From assembly GCF_001659605.2 (NCBI RefSeq), contig NC_035161.2:37963956-38027955 (forward strand): DNA of 64,000 nucleotides. Direction: 5' to 3'. Made by a program: the position numbers and the translations under genes. Of the stretch, positions 1 through 11,616 are shown one piece after another. This DNA comes from Manihot esculenta. Its lineage: Eukaryota > Streptophyta > Magnoliopsida > Malpighiales > Euphorbiaceae. The notes below the pieces were generated by a model. That model worked only from the letters and a program-made list of their open reading frames with translations. It ran no database searches and had not been told where the DNA came from. Position 1 is the stretch's first letter. The number at the start of each line of letters is the position of its first letter.

Positions 1-1215
1 TGATCAACCGTTTGTTGAAGCGTCGGATGTGTGAAGCAGCTCCTAGACCTGGAGTTACAAGAGAATTGAAGTGTGTATTTACTTTCCATTTTCTTCTTTA
101 TTGTGTCAGCTATGAAATGGGAACTAAAGATGAAGTGAAAGTGCAAAAAGTTTAAACTCTACACATTGTTGAATCTAAAGGGAGCCATATTCCCTTAACT
201 GAAATAAATTTTATTATGACCTTCTTTTTCTTTAATTTCCCCACTCCAGCCCTGCAGGTTAACCAAAAAGAAACCGTAAGAGGGAAAAAGGAAATTACTT
301 TGTTATAAACCAAGAACTTCTTTGTTATATTGGCAAATTAGAATGTTATTTATTTGTTCTATTGCATATGAAAGAACTGTCTAACTGGCTGTTTTTGCTG
401 GTTCTATCAATGATTTGAAGAAGAATTTATGGCTATGATTATGCTTATTTATTGGGTTTTCTTATTGTTTAAAAGATGGGTTCGATTTGGAAAAGAACTT
501 GAGTTTCTGGACTCACCTGGCATAATCCCAATGCGGATTAGTGATCAATCAGCTGCTATAAAGCTTGCTATATGTGATGACATTGGGGAGAGATCCTATG
601 ATGTGGTTGATGTAGCAGCAATTCTTGTAAGGATGCTGACAATGATTCCATCTGTAGGTATGGATATTTATATTCTTCCATTAAGCACTTCACAACTTCA
701 GTATACTCTAACTGACTTGTATTCCTTTCCAGGTGTGAAGGCTCTTCATAACCGCTACAAGATTGATGCAGATGAGCATATGTATGCGTTCTTTTTGCCT
801 CACCATTTATCTATTTGGCATATATTCTGACTAAAAATGATCCCAAAAGCTAAAGTGAATCTGGTTTTCTAGTCGTCTTTTTAGGTATAAGAAGATGAAA
901 AAGCCATATTGAATTCCACAAATCAGTACAATCAGGAAAATTAGCCAAACCTTTTGTGGCATAGAACGGATGAACCTTTTTCTTCTATACGGCATCATAA
1001 GCTGAGGCTGTTTTAATAGGATGTTGGATACCAAAAATTCCATTTCACTAAATCCCTGATTGATTTAATTGCTGCTAATGTTTGAATGCAGATTTATTCA
1101 AAAGCTTGCAGTCCACTTGTTCAATGGGGACACCCATCAAGCAGCCTTCCGTATCTTGTCTGATTTTCGGAAAGGCAAATTTGGTTGGGTGGCACTGGAG
1201 AGGCCCCCGAGGTAA
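1..1215 (+). CDS. Mitochondrial DAR/YlqF-MTG1-type GTPase (SIN2-like), 3' part
   Basis: Four exons fit splice signals and phase: 1-70, 476-657, 733-781 and 1092-1215, ending in TAA. The 5' part lies outside the window. The product matches the C-terminal half of circularly permuted YlqF/MTG1 GTPases, which in plants include SHORT INTEGUMENTS 2 and DAR GTPases and act in mitochondrial ribosome assembly. Visible motifs are the G2 threonine in PGVTRE, the G3 motif DSPG, and the family C-terminus with FRKGKFGW and a final ERPPR. The G1 P-loop would lie just upstream of base 1. The junction of exons 3 and 4 is odd: where relatives read D-G-H-C-G-K before FIQKLAV, this gene reads D-E-H-I. The last donor is therefore less certain than the rest. 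Family assignment is firm; the exact paralogue is not. Confidence 0.85.
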
Positions 1216-2600
1216 TGCTGTTGGTAGCTTTGAATGGAATGACTGATGTTCTAAAGCTCCCACTCATGATGTCTATGATGCCTTGAGCCTGCCAAGTTTC
1301 GTAAATTTGTAGATATCGATCTTGGTATGTTAGGGAGCCATAGGAAGAGGGAGAAAGCTTCCAATGCTCTAAACTCTTGAAGCAAATGTAGCCGGTGCAA
1401 CGGGAAACTCTGGGGAGACCCAACTCTAACCGGTGTATTTAAAATGAGGATTTGGACCAAGCATTTGATTGTGTACTGGGTCATCTGTTTCTCAGGTTTT
1501 TCAAATCATCGTCTCCAGAGAAGTTGCAGCAAAAGCAGTTGCAATATTTTGTATTTATCCAGTATAGCAAATCGCTTGTTTAACCTCTGATGAAAAGACT
1601 ATGCGTTGTGTTTATATCAAAACTTGTAATGGCCTAGTAAATATCATTTTTTGCAGAGTCGTGGGGTCACTTGATTAATGTGTACCAAACAAAATCTTGT
1701 TTTCCCTCTCAAAGCATGTGATGTTCTCTCTTATTAATGCCTGCCTGTCGAAATATAAATATAGAAACGTAAATCAAAGTTTTGGAATTGTTAGGCATCA
1801 TCAATGACTTTTCAGCTGCCGCTACACTTGTAACTATCAGCCGATGAACATTAAGGGGAGTTAAATTAACAAATACGAGTGCCGCAATAGAGCAGGATGG
1901 GTTACAGTCAGAGTACTTGAAGATGAGATCAAATTCTTTAAATGACACCTTTTGATCTATGCAGTCGACAGTAGAGTCCCACTTTTCTGAACGGATGTTC
2001 CAACAAGAGGAAGAAAAAAAGGGTTAAAACCCAAGGAGTTCCTACAACTCCTCTTCCCAATTCCTTAGCAATGTATATTAATTTGTTTTGTAATATTCAA
2101 ATTTTTATGTAATTGAATATAAATTAAAGACCATCATATATAAAAATAATATAATTATAATTATTTATGTTAATTTTTTTCATTTATTTTCAATCATTGT
2201 AGTTACTATCCCCTAACCATTATTATCACTATCACTACTGTCATTACCATTTATTATCAAAATTAAAAATGGATGAATTATTATCGATATACCATTATTT
2301 TTTACAAGTGAATCTTTTTAATTCCATCAGGGTATTATTATTATTATTATTTTGGACGTTAAAAACAAAATTTGAAATTTTTATATATATTATACATTCT
2401 ATATTCCGCTTGAAAGGCCCAGGATAGATGATGTAAATACGAAATAGAGGTGGGGCTAAAATCGTCATTTAGGAGGAAGAGAAACGGAAAACCTACGCAA
2501 CCGTTCCCAGGCCAAAAATCGAAATATTTTTTAAAAAGGAAAATGAGAATGATGGATTTCCCTCCAACTCCCACCCGCACGCCTTATCTCCAGATTTTAA
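1216..2600. other. 3' flank of the GTPase gene and intergenic DNA
   Basis: This stretch holds the 3' UTR of the preceding gene, about 500 bases of mixed composition, and then very AT-rich DNA with short ATT runs near 2337-2352. The small open frames here show no family features, and I see no RNA gene or mobile element. Confidence 0.6.
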
Positions 2601-2781
2601 GATTACCCTCACCGACCTTCATTTTTAAACTCTTCAACTTCATTCCCCAAAATTTTTTTCTTTTTTACGTTTTTTTATAAAAAATTGAATCGGTTTCTAC
2701 TGCTGGGGTTTGCAGTTCCTACTTCCTATTTGTTTCTGCGGAGCATATCTAGGGTTTCTAATATACTTCACTTCGTCCCAG

Positions 2782-4089
2782 GTACTCGCTTACTCTTTCT
2801 CTTTGCTTATTTTTTTTCCCCCCTTTTTGCGCATCTTCTGGAAGAAATTGTAGGAAATGATGATTATATATTAGATTTGTATGGCTGGTTAGAGTTGATA
2901 GCAGCTTTCTGTTTCCTCCAATTTGTCGGACTTTTCCTGCCTATCCTTTGTAAATTTTTTTTTTTTTTTTGGGGGGGGGTATCTCTGTTTCACTGTCTCC
3001 ATCGTATGTACTGGTGCTTCTGATGCTAAATGCTGTGTTTAATTGATATGAATTTAGAAATTTTAGAAGAACAAAATTGAATTCCTGCATTATATAGGAC
3101 GTTAAGAGCTCATAACAATTTTGAATTTTTTTGGCGGTTCGATGTCTTAGCATTAACAACTGAGCGTTTGATTTTTATCTGTGATTTATTGAACTTGGGA
3201 TCTTGGATTTGGTTATTCGTTTTACGGATACATTATTTGGATCTTATCCATAGAGAACTTGATACACTTGGCGCCTTTAACAATGTTTCTGGATCTGTTC
3301 AATTTGGATATGGGTAAATACTTTAGAGCATTTATTTCAGTTTAGTTTGTTGTATCAATTATTAGAATTGATTTATTTCAGTTTAGTTTGTTGTATCAAT
3401 TATTAGAATTGCTTAAGATTGTGCAGCTTTTAGCTTTGAGTTTGTTGTATCGATTATTAGAATTACTTAAGGTTGTGCTGCTTTTAGCTTTGAACTAGTG
3501 GTAACTTCAATATTTTGAAATTGTTGCGTCATTTGACAATTCTGAATTCTTCAACATTAAAAATGTTACTTAATCATGAAACTTCTTTTCTCTTTCCATT
3601 TCCTTGTGCACTCACTGAAGCACTGTATGTTTCATGAATTTGCATGTCAAAGTCATTAGTCATTTCTTGATCTACTCTACAGTTTATCAATAGGAAAGGC
3701 CTAATAATTTATGATATTCTTTATCTTTTATTGATTTATAACCAAGGAGGGAAAGGAATAAAAGGCCATGGAAATGTTTAAACTTTAATGAAATTCCACT
3801 TGCTCCTGCCAAAATTTCTTTCTCCAAGGCTCAGAGGGAAAGTGTTGAAATTATGGTATTGTATGCATGAGTTACATGTTCAAAATCAAAACTTTTAATT
3901 GCTTAAAATGTTTTGACTTTTGATGGTGGTCATACATGTAGAAGATAAATAGTAAAGGCATCTTTAATTGAATCAGTTGAATGATTCTGTTATTTGGAGA
4001 TTGCTTCATCATTTTCCATCAACTTGTATCTTCTTCCTTGTTTGTAGCTTTTCATATGTATTTATAATGCAGTTATGACAATTTTTCAG
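2782..4089 (+). other. Intron in the 5' leader of the RanGAP gene
   Basis: A donor CAG|GTACTC at 2782 and an acceptor TTTTTCAG ending at 4089 frame a 1308-base intron lying 11 bases before the RanGAP start codon. The DNA just upstream (about 2600-2781) is pyrimidine-rich and suits a 5' leader. The intron contains a T17/G9 homopolymer near 2951-2979 and a tandem duplication at 3330-3493. Leader introns of this kind often raise expression in plants, but that is inference here. Confidence 0.6.
3330..3493 (+). repeat. Nested tandem duplications in the RanGAP leader intron
   Basis: A 41-bp unit occurs twice without a mismatch (3330-3370 and 3371-3411). Overlapping it, a 54-bp unit beginning GTTTGTTGTATC occurs twice with about four differences (3386-3439 and 3440-3493). 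The perfect copy must be the more recent event. Confidence 0.9.
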
Positions 4090-4100
4090 GTTAGGTTGAC

Positions 4101-5723
4101 ATGGATTCTACAATGCAAGCTTTCCAGCACCGAACACTTTCTGTTAAATTGTGGCCTCCTAGTCAGAGTACTAGGTTAATGCTTGTAGAGAGAATGACGA
4201 AGAATCTTATTACTCCATCTATTATTTCCAGAAAGTATGGACTATTGAGCAAAGAAGAGGCTGAGGAGGATGCCAAGGAAATTGAAGAGTCAGCATTTGC
4301 TGTTGCAGACCAACACCATCAGAAAGAGCCAGATGGTGATGGAAGTTCTGCAGTGCAGGTTTATGCCAAAGAATCCAGTAAGCTCATGCTGGAAGTTCTT
4401 AAAAGGGGCCCTAGAAGGAAGGAGGATGGGGAGGCAGCAGCAATTGAGAAATCTGCTGCTGTGCATGGAGATGTATTTGACATATCTGGTGGTCAACGCG
4501 CGTTTATCAGTGCAGAGGAGGCTGAGGGTCTTTTTAAACCACTTAAGGAGCCTGGAAACCAGTATTCTAAGATCTGTTTCAGCAACAGAAGTTTTGGCTT
4601 GGATGCTGCTGGTGTTGCAGAGCCAATCTTGTCTTCGATCAAGGATCAGTTGACAGAAGTAGACTTATCCGACTTTGTTGCAGGAAGGCCAGAGTCAGAA
4701 GCTCTTCAAGTTATGAATATATTTTCTTTGGCCCTGGAGGGTTCTAACTTGAGATATCTGAACCTTTCAAATAATGCCTTGGGTGAAAAAGGTGTAAGGG
4801 CTTTTGAAGCACTCCTCAAATCACAAAATAGTCTGGAGGAGCTTTATCTAATAAATGATGGTATCTCAGAGGAAGCTGCTTGTGCAGTTCGTGAGCTAAT
4901 CCCTTCCACTGGGAAGCTGAAGGTCCTTGAGTTTCACAACAACATGACAGGTGATGAAGGTGCAGTTGCTATTGCTGATATTGTGAAACGATCTCCTATG
5001 TTGGAGAATTTCCGATGTTCTTCAACAAGGATAGGCTCAGACGGTGGTGTTGTACTGGCTGAAGCACTTGGAGCATGTAGTCGTTTACGGAAGCTTGATC
5101 TTAATGATAACATGTTTGGAGTGGAAGCTGGAGTTGCTTTGAGCAAGTCTATAGTTGCATTTGCAGATCTTACTGAGATTTATCTCAATTACCTAAACTT
5201 GGAGGATGAGGGGGCGGAAGCACTTTCCAATGCTCTAAAAGAGTCTGCACCTTCACTTGAAGTTCTTGAAATGGCTGGTAATGATATAACTGCCAAAGGA
5301 GCTTCTGCTTTGGCAGCCTGTATTGCAGCAAAACAATTTCTCAGCAAGTTAAACCTTTCTGAGAATGAACTGAAGGATGAAGGTGGTATTTTGATTGCTA
5401 AGGCAATAGAGAGTGGTCATGGCCAGTTAAATGAAGTTGATTTGAGCACTAACTCAATCAGAAGGGCCGGGGCAAGGCTCTTGGGACAGGCTGTTGTGCT
5501 TAAGCCTGGATTTAAGCTGCTCAATATCAATGGTAATTTTATATCTGATGAAGGGATAGATGAGGTGAAGGATATATTCAAGAATTTGCCTGGTGTGCTT
5601 GGGCCTTTGGATGAGAATGATCCAGAAGGTGAAGATCTTGATGAGGCAAAAGAAGTGGATGCAGATAATGAAGATGAACTGGAGTCTAAACTCAAGGGGC
5701 TTGAAATCAAGCATGACGAATAA
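4101..5723 (+). CDS. RANGAP1: Ran GTPase-activating protein with WPP domain
   Basis: This is a single coding exon of 540 residues. RanGAP stimulates GTP hydrolysis by Ran and so sets the RanGTP gradient for nuclear transport and mitosis. The plant form has an N-terminal WPP domain that targets it to the nuclear envelope and the cell plate; the signature LWPPSQSTR is seen at residues 17-25. Residues about 160-490 form leucine-rich repeats with the RanGAP-like units LRYLNLSNNALGEKG, LRKLDLNDNMFG and LSKLNLSENELKDEG. The C-terminus (about 498-540) is acidic, as in all RanGAPs. Length equals that of known plant RanGAPs. The start is the first ATG after the leader intron and gives the full WPP domain. 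RANGAP1 or RANGAP2 paralogy cannot be settled from this sequence alone. Confidence 0.95.
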   Translation: MDSTMQAFQHRTLSVKLWPPSQSTRLMLVERMTKNLITPSIISRKYGLLSKEEAEEDAKEIEESAFAVADQHHQKEPDGDGSSAVQVYAKESSKLMLEVLKRGPRRKEDGEAAAIEKSAAVHGDVFDISGGQRAFISAEEAEGLFKPLKEPGNQYSKICFSNRSFGLDAAGVAEPILSSIKDQLTEVDLSDFVAGRPESEALQVMNIFSLALEGSNLRYLNLSNNALGEKGVRAFEALLKSQNSLEELYLINDGISEEAACAVRELIPSTGKLKVLEFHNNMTGDEGAVAIADIVKRSPMLENFRCSSTRIGSDGGVVLAEALGACSRLRKLDLNDNMFGVEAGVALSKSIVAFADLTEIYLNYLNLEDEGAEALSNALKESAPSLEVLEMAGNDITAKGASALAACIAAKQFLSKLNLSENELKDEGGILIAKAIESGHGQLNEVDLSTNSIRRAGARLLGQAVVLKPGFKLLNINGNFISDEGIDEVKDIFKNLPGVLGPLDENDPEGEDLDEAKEVDADNEDELESKLKGLEIKHDE

Positions 5724-7413
5724 TGGTTCCATCTGAAGTAATCTGCTATCTTAGAATTAAAACTTATACATAAACTTGTGCTTTTTTTTTTCAGATTAAG
5801 GTATTGTTTCAATGCAATCTAGTCCAGCTGCATTAACTGGGGTACGATAGATTCATCCATCATAGGTTGGCATGAGAAGCGGTTCTTTTTCTCCTGAAAT
5901 CATGCAACCAAGTTCAGCATGTTGTAGCTTAAAGATACCTAGGATCTGCAATTAATTGTAGTATTTGCTAGGCAATGTTGAATTGCTTTGCGCAGTATGT
6001 TGTTTTTCATATACTAGGGGCTCTCATTATCAGGGTGTTGGTGGCTTTCCCAGTAGATGCATGCTCGACAGTTGAGTTGACATTTGGTTGCACGAGGCTT
6101 TGTAGACTTAAAATATTTGTTGTTACCTGATTTATGGTGATCATGTTGGTGTAGTTAAGGTAAAAGTGTGGTGATTAGCTTGTCAACTGTATCTTTGAAA
6201 TGATATCTTTGAAATGATATCTTTGAAATGAAGTTTTCTATGATTACAATTTTGAGCCTAGTTCGATTATTTTCATCTGCTATGTTTTGCCCTCTTGTTT
6301 TTTGGACGATTTACGGCCTTCTTGAGTTGCGCATCCACCATAGCATCAATTTTGTACGAGAGTGAATAATGCATTGATTCTGTTGTAATGATAAATCTGA
6401 TTCTATGTATAGTTGATTATCATATAATGTGCATGGTTTAAGAATTTGGTTCATTCATTAACTTCCTGCAGTTGAAGCTTTTGATTAGAATGTGTAAGTT
6501 TATAAAATGCTGAATTTTTGTAATGAGTGGAATACCATCATAATTAATATCATCTTTTGAGTTTGTAATCCTAATGGATGCCATAACTTATGATTGTGTG
6601 AGGATTTAATTCAATTTCTTTTTCTTTATGTAATTTATTCCAAATGTAACCTATAATATAGCTTGAATTATTTAATATTTTCATGTAATTTTCTGTAATA
6701 ATACTTGATACCCATGTTAATCGGTACTCTTCCTCAAATATAAATTTACTTTCATGTAGAGAGAGTACTTGGTTATTTAAGTACATTTGAAGGTTATTTT
6801 TTAATTTTTAAATTATATACAATTTCTTCGTTATTCCTTTTTACGGAATACTAGATTATGCAAGTTAAATTCTAGATTGCAGAAAAAATAGAAGATCATT
6901 ATTAATCCATATTGATGGATCTAACATAATGCTTTATTTCGCTGGGATAAGTGAGTTAAGAAAGTAATATTTTCTAGAAAGCATAAAACTTTTTTTATTT
7001 AATTTACACTATTAAAATAACTTCATGTAAAATAAAACATTTTACTTTATTAAATAAAAACTAATTTACTAAGTAATTCTTAGTAAATTGTATTCTTTTA
7101 GTTATATGTAATAAAATTATTAATTTATTATACTTCAAATTATATCATGCACATTTTTATCGAATTTTTTTTTTTAAAAAAATATCTTAGGAAGTTACTT
7201 TGTAGATGTATGGAAGTAAACTTCCCGGAGTGACTAAACAGAATCATTCTTCAAAAAGATTGCACTTGGGCGCGTTCAAGAGCACCGCCGGTTTGGTCAT
7301 CGTAAAGAGCGGGACCCGACTACCAATATTGTTAGATCCTTTTTAGAACGTTGGCCACAGTCTCCCATCTTTTTAAATCCTCCTCATCATTATCTCTTTC
7401 TCTTCCTTGAAAC
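5724..7413. other. RanGAP 3' flank and AT-rich intergenic DNA
   Basis: The first few hundred bases are probable 3' UTR. A 14-bp unit, ATCTTTGAAATGAT, is repeated three times in tandem at 6191-6231. From about 6800 to 7190 the sequence is highly AT-rich. From about 7200 it becomes more GC-rich as it enters the promoter of the next gene. No gene is seen. Confidence 0.6.
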
Positions 7414-7424
7414 TAGCCGTTACA
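7414..7424 (-). promoter_or_regulatory. Possible MSA-like element and pyrimidine patch before the coiled-coil gene
   Basis: On the minus strand this reads TGTAACGGCTA. It matches the M-phase-specific activator consensus YCYAACGGYYA at 10 of 11 positions, including the full AACGG core bound by three-repeat MYB factors. It lies 17 bases before the start codon, so it may fall in the leader. A CT run at 7427-7440 follows, a typical plant leader or core-promoter patch. One short match can be chance. Confidence 0.35.
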
Positions 7425-7440
7425 TCTCTCTCTCTCTCTC

Positions 7441-9065
7441 ATGGCTGCTTCCCTGGATTCGCCATCCCCCGTCCACCTCGCCAGGGTAACTTCTTCTTCC
7501 TCTTCTTTCTGGGTTATTTGTGGGACTAATATTTATTATTTTGGCTGAATTGGGTGTTTTCAGAAGTCCACAGCCTTGATGATTTCTTCACCTCTGTTCA
7601 GCCCTGCCTCAGATAAGTGTTTCTGGAGCACTCTTCGTAGCCGGATCGATACGCTTCTCGAGAATCGCCAAAGCAAGGTTTCCATCAGCCAAGATAAACT
7701 CAATCTTGACACATCTTCAGCCACCCGTGTGGTGAGAGAGTCTTTAAGTCTGGGAATTTGTATTTTTCCCCACTGATTCTCAGTTGGAATTTTCTGATAC
7801 ATTGTTTCTTGGGTGTAGAATGTGGGAGAATCGGATCGAGCTAAAAGAATGAAAGAGGACTCTTTGCTTTTGCTAAGAGGTTTTGACTCCATTGCTCACA
7901 CGCTCTCTCAGCTCTCCAATAATCTGGATAACGCTCTTCAGGTAATCGGAGGTTCTTTCAAGTTTTAAGCTTTGAGAGCATCCTCTGTTAAAGAATTTAT
8001 ATTGCCCTTGCTTACTGCTCGTTACTCATTTCTCCTAGATCACAGCGAACATTGGATTCTGATGAGATTCTGCTAATTCTTTGAATAAACGATTTGGTTT
8101 TATCTTGTCATAGTTTGATCCTTGTATTCTATGATCGTGCGGGAACTTCGAACTGAATCTTCTCTGTTTCCAGGGAACTAGATGTCTAGCTGAACCGCCC
8201 ACATTGAGAGAAATTTTTCATGGCAACATCAACAACTCAGAGATTAAACAAGAGGGTTTAGAAAATGAACAGAATGAATCAAAATTAGAGGAAGGAAATA
8301 ATTCAGTGGATCAAGGAAATAAAGGATCAAAAAGGAAGTTCGAACAAACTGATGATAGCTCAGCGGATCAAGGAAATAGCTCACACAAGGAAAACGAGCA
8401 GAGCCCAAAAGATAAGCAGATGAAGAAAGCCAAAAATGTTGGTTCCTCCTTTCTTCTCCCTACAATACTTCATCTCTAGTAGGCCTCGACGGACAATTTT
8501 ATTTTCTTTCTGAATTTGCAGCTTGCAGTTTCAATGGCAATGAAAGCAGCTTCACTTGCAAGAGAACTCAAGTCAATAAAATCTGATTTATGTTTCATGC
8601 AAGAGAGATGCACCCTGCTAGAAGAAGAGAACAGAAAGCTTCGTGATGGATTCTCTGAAGGGATCAGACCAGAGGAAGATGATCTGGTAAGCCCTTTCTG
8701 GGTTCATACTTACATCAGCTGTACAGTTATGATAAACATTTGCTAATCTTCTGTTAATAATGTAATAGATGAGGCTTCAAATGGAGGCACTGCTTGCTGA
8801 AAAATCCAGATTAGCGAATGAAAATGCAAATCTTATCAGGGAAAATCAATGCCTTCACCAGCTCGTAGAGTACCACCAACTCACCTCCCTCGATCTCTCT
8901 GCATCCTATGAGCAACTCGTGCAAGGAATGTGCTTAGACTTTTCTTCTCCCTCTCCATCCATAAAGGAAGAGGCAGATAATAATGAATATCCACAAACAC
9001 CAGAAACCAATACTTTTGACTTCTCTGCTTCTCTAGAGGAGTGCTCTCGCAAAGAACATCAGTAG
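7441..9065 (+). CDS. Uncharacterised plant coiled-coil protein (353 aa)
   Basis: Six exons keep phase: 7441-7485, 7564-7731, 7819-7941, 8174-8437, 8522-8686 and 8769-9065 (TAG). I do not know a function. The N-terminus carries a conserved-looking block (HLARKSTALM, then F-W-S-T-L-R-S-R-I). The middle (about residues 113-200) is polar, rich in Glu, Asn, Ser and Lys, and likely disordered. Residues about 210-300 form coiled coil with [18 protein letters not shown] and [19 protein letters not shown], ending in LVEYHQLT. That last block resembles a small family of plant proteins annotated as GRIP/coiled-coil or tropomyosin-like. Many Lys/Arg runs suggest a nuclear or microtubule role, but this is a guess. 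The start was chosen because exon 1 is 15 codons in phase after a CT-rich leader. Confidence 0.75.
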
Positions 9066-9356
9066 ACATATGCATAATGAAAGCAGCCCTTGGTTTTTGT
9101 CAAAAAAATTGATTCAGGATCGGCTTTTGAGTTTTTTAGGTGATATGTAAATTTTTTTAATATCTTCACTACGCAGAATTGTGTAATTTTTCGTTCTTCC
9201 AAGAATTATGAGAATAAAGTAAAACGCTTTTGTTGGAAATTAGAAGGAACATTCCATCAATTCCTAAAGAGACAACCCCCAAAAACTAACCAGGCAATTA
9301 CAAACTCACCATGTCCAAATCATCCTCACAAAAGCTACTAGGTTCTAATATCGCAC
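9066..9356. other. Convergent 3' region between two coiled-coil genes
   Basis: The stop codons of the plus-strand gene (9065) and the minus-strand gene (9357) are only 291 bases apart. An AATAAAG at about 9212-9218 could serve as the poly(A) signal for the plus-strand transcript. The 3' UTRs of the two genes probably overlap. Confidence 0.6.
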
Positions 9357-11616
9357 TCAGTTCTTGTTAGTTACTTTATCAAGTCTCTTCCTCTTAGCAG
9401 AATTCTTGCAATCATCGCCATTCTCAGATGCAGTACAATTGCGTGTTGCTTCAGTGACTCGCGTCAGACTTGATAACCAAAATGCATCTTTAAATAAATC
9501 TTTCAACTTCTCCAACACTTCAGGAACTACACGATTCCCCTTCTCATACTGCAAAAGTTGCAAAGCAAGAAAAAAAAAATCATGCCTAAAACAATAAAAG
9601 CTACAGGAGGAGTTGTTATCAACCAATATTAGAAAGTAGAAGCTTTAATATTTATTTTGACTATCTTTTTATTTTTATAAAGGAAACAAGAAGATGAGGA
9701 CCCACAAATGTCAGTCATAAAATAAAAGTACTAGAGAATGCCAGATATGGAGGAGTTAATTCCACTCTCTGGTAATAGTACCAAGGTCCCACTGTACACT
9801 TTTATGCTGAACCAGATATAGGCAAAAAATTTCTGTAATAGTAATATTTCTAACACAACTAATAATAGCAAAACAAATTCCACAAAAGCAACGGATGAAA
9901 GGAATAAAAAAATGTAGAATATTCCTGCATAAGGAGAGCAGAAGACATACCACTTCAATTTTTCCAAGAGCAAATTCCAACTTCCTATTCAGCTGTAGAT
10001 TTTCCTCTGTCAGAGCTTCAACCTGCAAATGACCCAAAAAAAAAAATTGCATTAACTCTTGATTATGAATAAGAATGACAGAATGCTACATGTGCCACCC
10101 AATAAACTTAACCTTTTTTTGGGAGTCAATATACAAGCTTTTATATGTGAGATCTCCCATTACAGAGTTTTCACCACAGAATGTCTTCCCAATTACCTGC
10201 CAAGATTTCAACCGATGGTTTCATCTACAGAGTTATGAAAATAATAAATACAAAAAGAGAAGAGGATTAATGTTATGGAAGAAGTTGTACAGTAGAATTA
10301 AATGCATCCATGGTCTTTTGCTGTGCTTTTAAAAGTTGTATAAGATAGTCAACTTTCTCATGCAAGATTTTCTTATTCAGAGTAGGCTCTGGCAATTCCT
10401 CATCTGCAGGCTCATCTTCTTGCTCACTTTCACTGACAGATATCTCTTCAAGAATATGCTCAATGTCTTCGTTGTCCTTATCCATTACTGAATTTTGAAG
10501 ACGAGCAGATCGCCTAACTTTAGCAGGGAATTTCTGTACTTTCTTTCCAAGCATGGTTTTGGAAGAGTTTGCTTGTTGTAGTTCAACCCTCTCCACAGTA
10601 GTGTTTGTGTTTTCAGGCTGGAGATGTACTTTCTCTAACAAAGGATTATCCCTTTCAGTCTCCACCACCCTGCTTTCATTCTTCAATTAGAAAAAAAAAA
10701 GGGTTAATTTGGTAACTTCAAATCCAATAATGAGGTCCTTAGGAGAAATTAATTTTTTTTGTATCTTAAGTAATGCACTGAAAAATGCCAAGTCAGAGTA
10801 AGCAAAGTGGCGCAGGGACAAGTAAATGAACTTTGCTAAAATCCAATGCACCTGATACAAAATTATCATCCTCCATTCCTCATAGTATGGGAATAGCAAT
10901 TCATGCCTTCTATTTCTCGCTTGTGAGTGATACAAAGACTAGTAATCCCCAGAGCATCAAGTTCCCTTTTTTTTCCCCTTTCTTAATTAAAAAAAAAAAA
11001 AAAACTTCTGCAAGAAGTTTGAACCTGGATACTTGGATGATCAAAACTGACAAACAATCTTACTCTATATGGCTCCTAGAATTCATAGACTAACAAAACC
11101 AATGCCTTTGAATGGTAAACGTTAAACAAGAAAAACAGTACCGAGAAGCTAAATATCGATAACAATGATCAAACAGAAGCAAAAAAGGGAAGTAGAAACT
11201 CATAAGCATGGTGATTTCCACAAAAATTTATGACTTTCCTAAAACCCTAATCCCCAAATATCTAGCCAAAACCCTTAATTAGAATGCCAACTTTTAATGC
11301 TTTTAACTAGAAAAGAAAAAGAAATCAGCAAAGTAAAATCAGACTTGCATGCAAACCATAGACATACATTGAACAAACATAAAATACAACAGAGAAACCA
11401 ACCAGAATTAGTTATTTTTTCCCCTAAAGAATCGATGCATATAGTAAACACATATATTGAACAAACATATGGCCTCATGGTCTCACAGTCTCAGGCGCAC
11501 ACAGCAGAGATTAAATAAATAAGAAAAAAAACAGAAGAAAAGGCGAAGAGGGTTTCTTTTGCTTTTACCCTGTGTGGCTTTTCTATAAGTCTAGCAGCAC
11601 TGGGTTTCCGACCCAT
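9357..11616 (-). CDS. Uncharacterised plant nuclear-type coiled-coil protein (261 aa)
   Basis: Five exons on the minus strand keep phase: 11616-11569, 10680-10291, 10196-10113, 10022-9951 and 9548-9357 (TGA). I do not recognise a named family. The N-terminus is basic (MGRKPSAARLIEKPHR). Residues 65-77 form a Lys/Arg-rich patch (GKKVQKFPAKVRR), followed by an acidic segment (about 90-120). Leu/Glu/Lys heptad-like regions follow: KILHEKVDYLIQLLKAQQKT, LTEENLQLNRKLEFALGKIE and VLEKLKDLFKDAF. The C-terminus is again basic (AKRKRLDK, a possible nuclear signal). The donor of exon 2 (GTACAA) is weak, so its 3' edge is less certain. It is convergent with the preceding coiled-coil gene. Confidence 0.7.

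Noticed and set aside
831..1043. Minus-strand 70-codon frame in the last intron of the GTPase gene
   Set aside because: Short, intronic, no recognisable domain or promoter.
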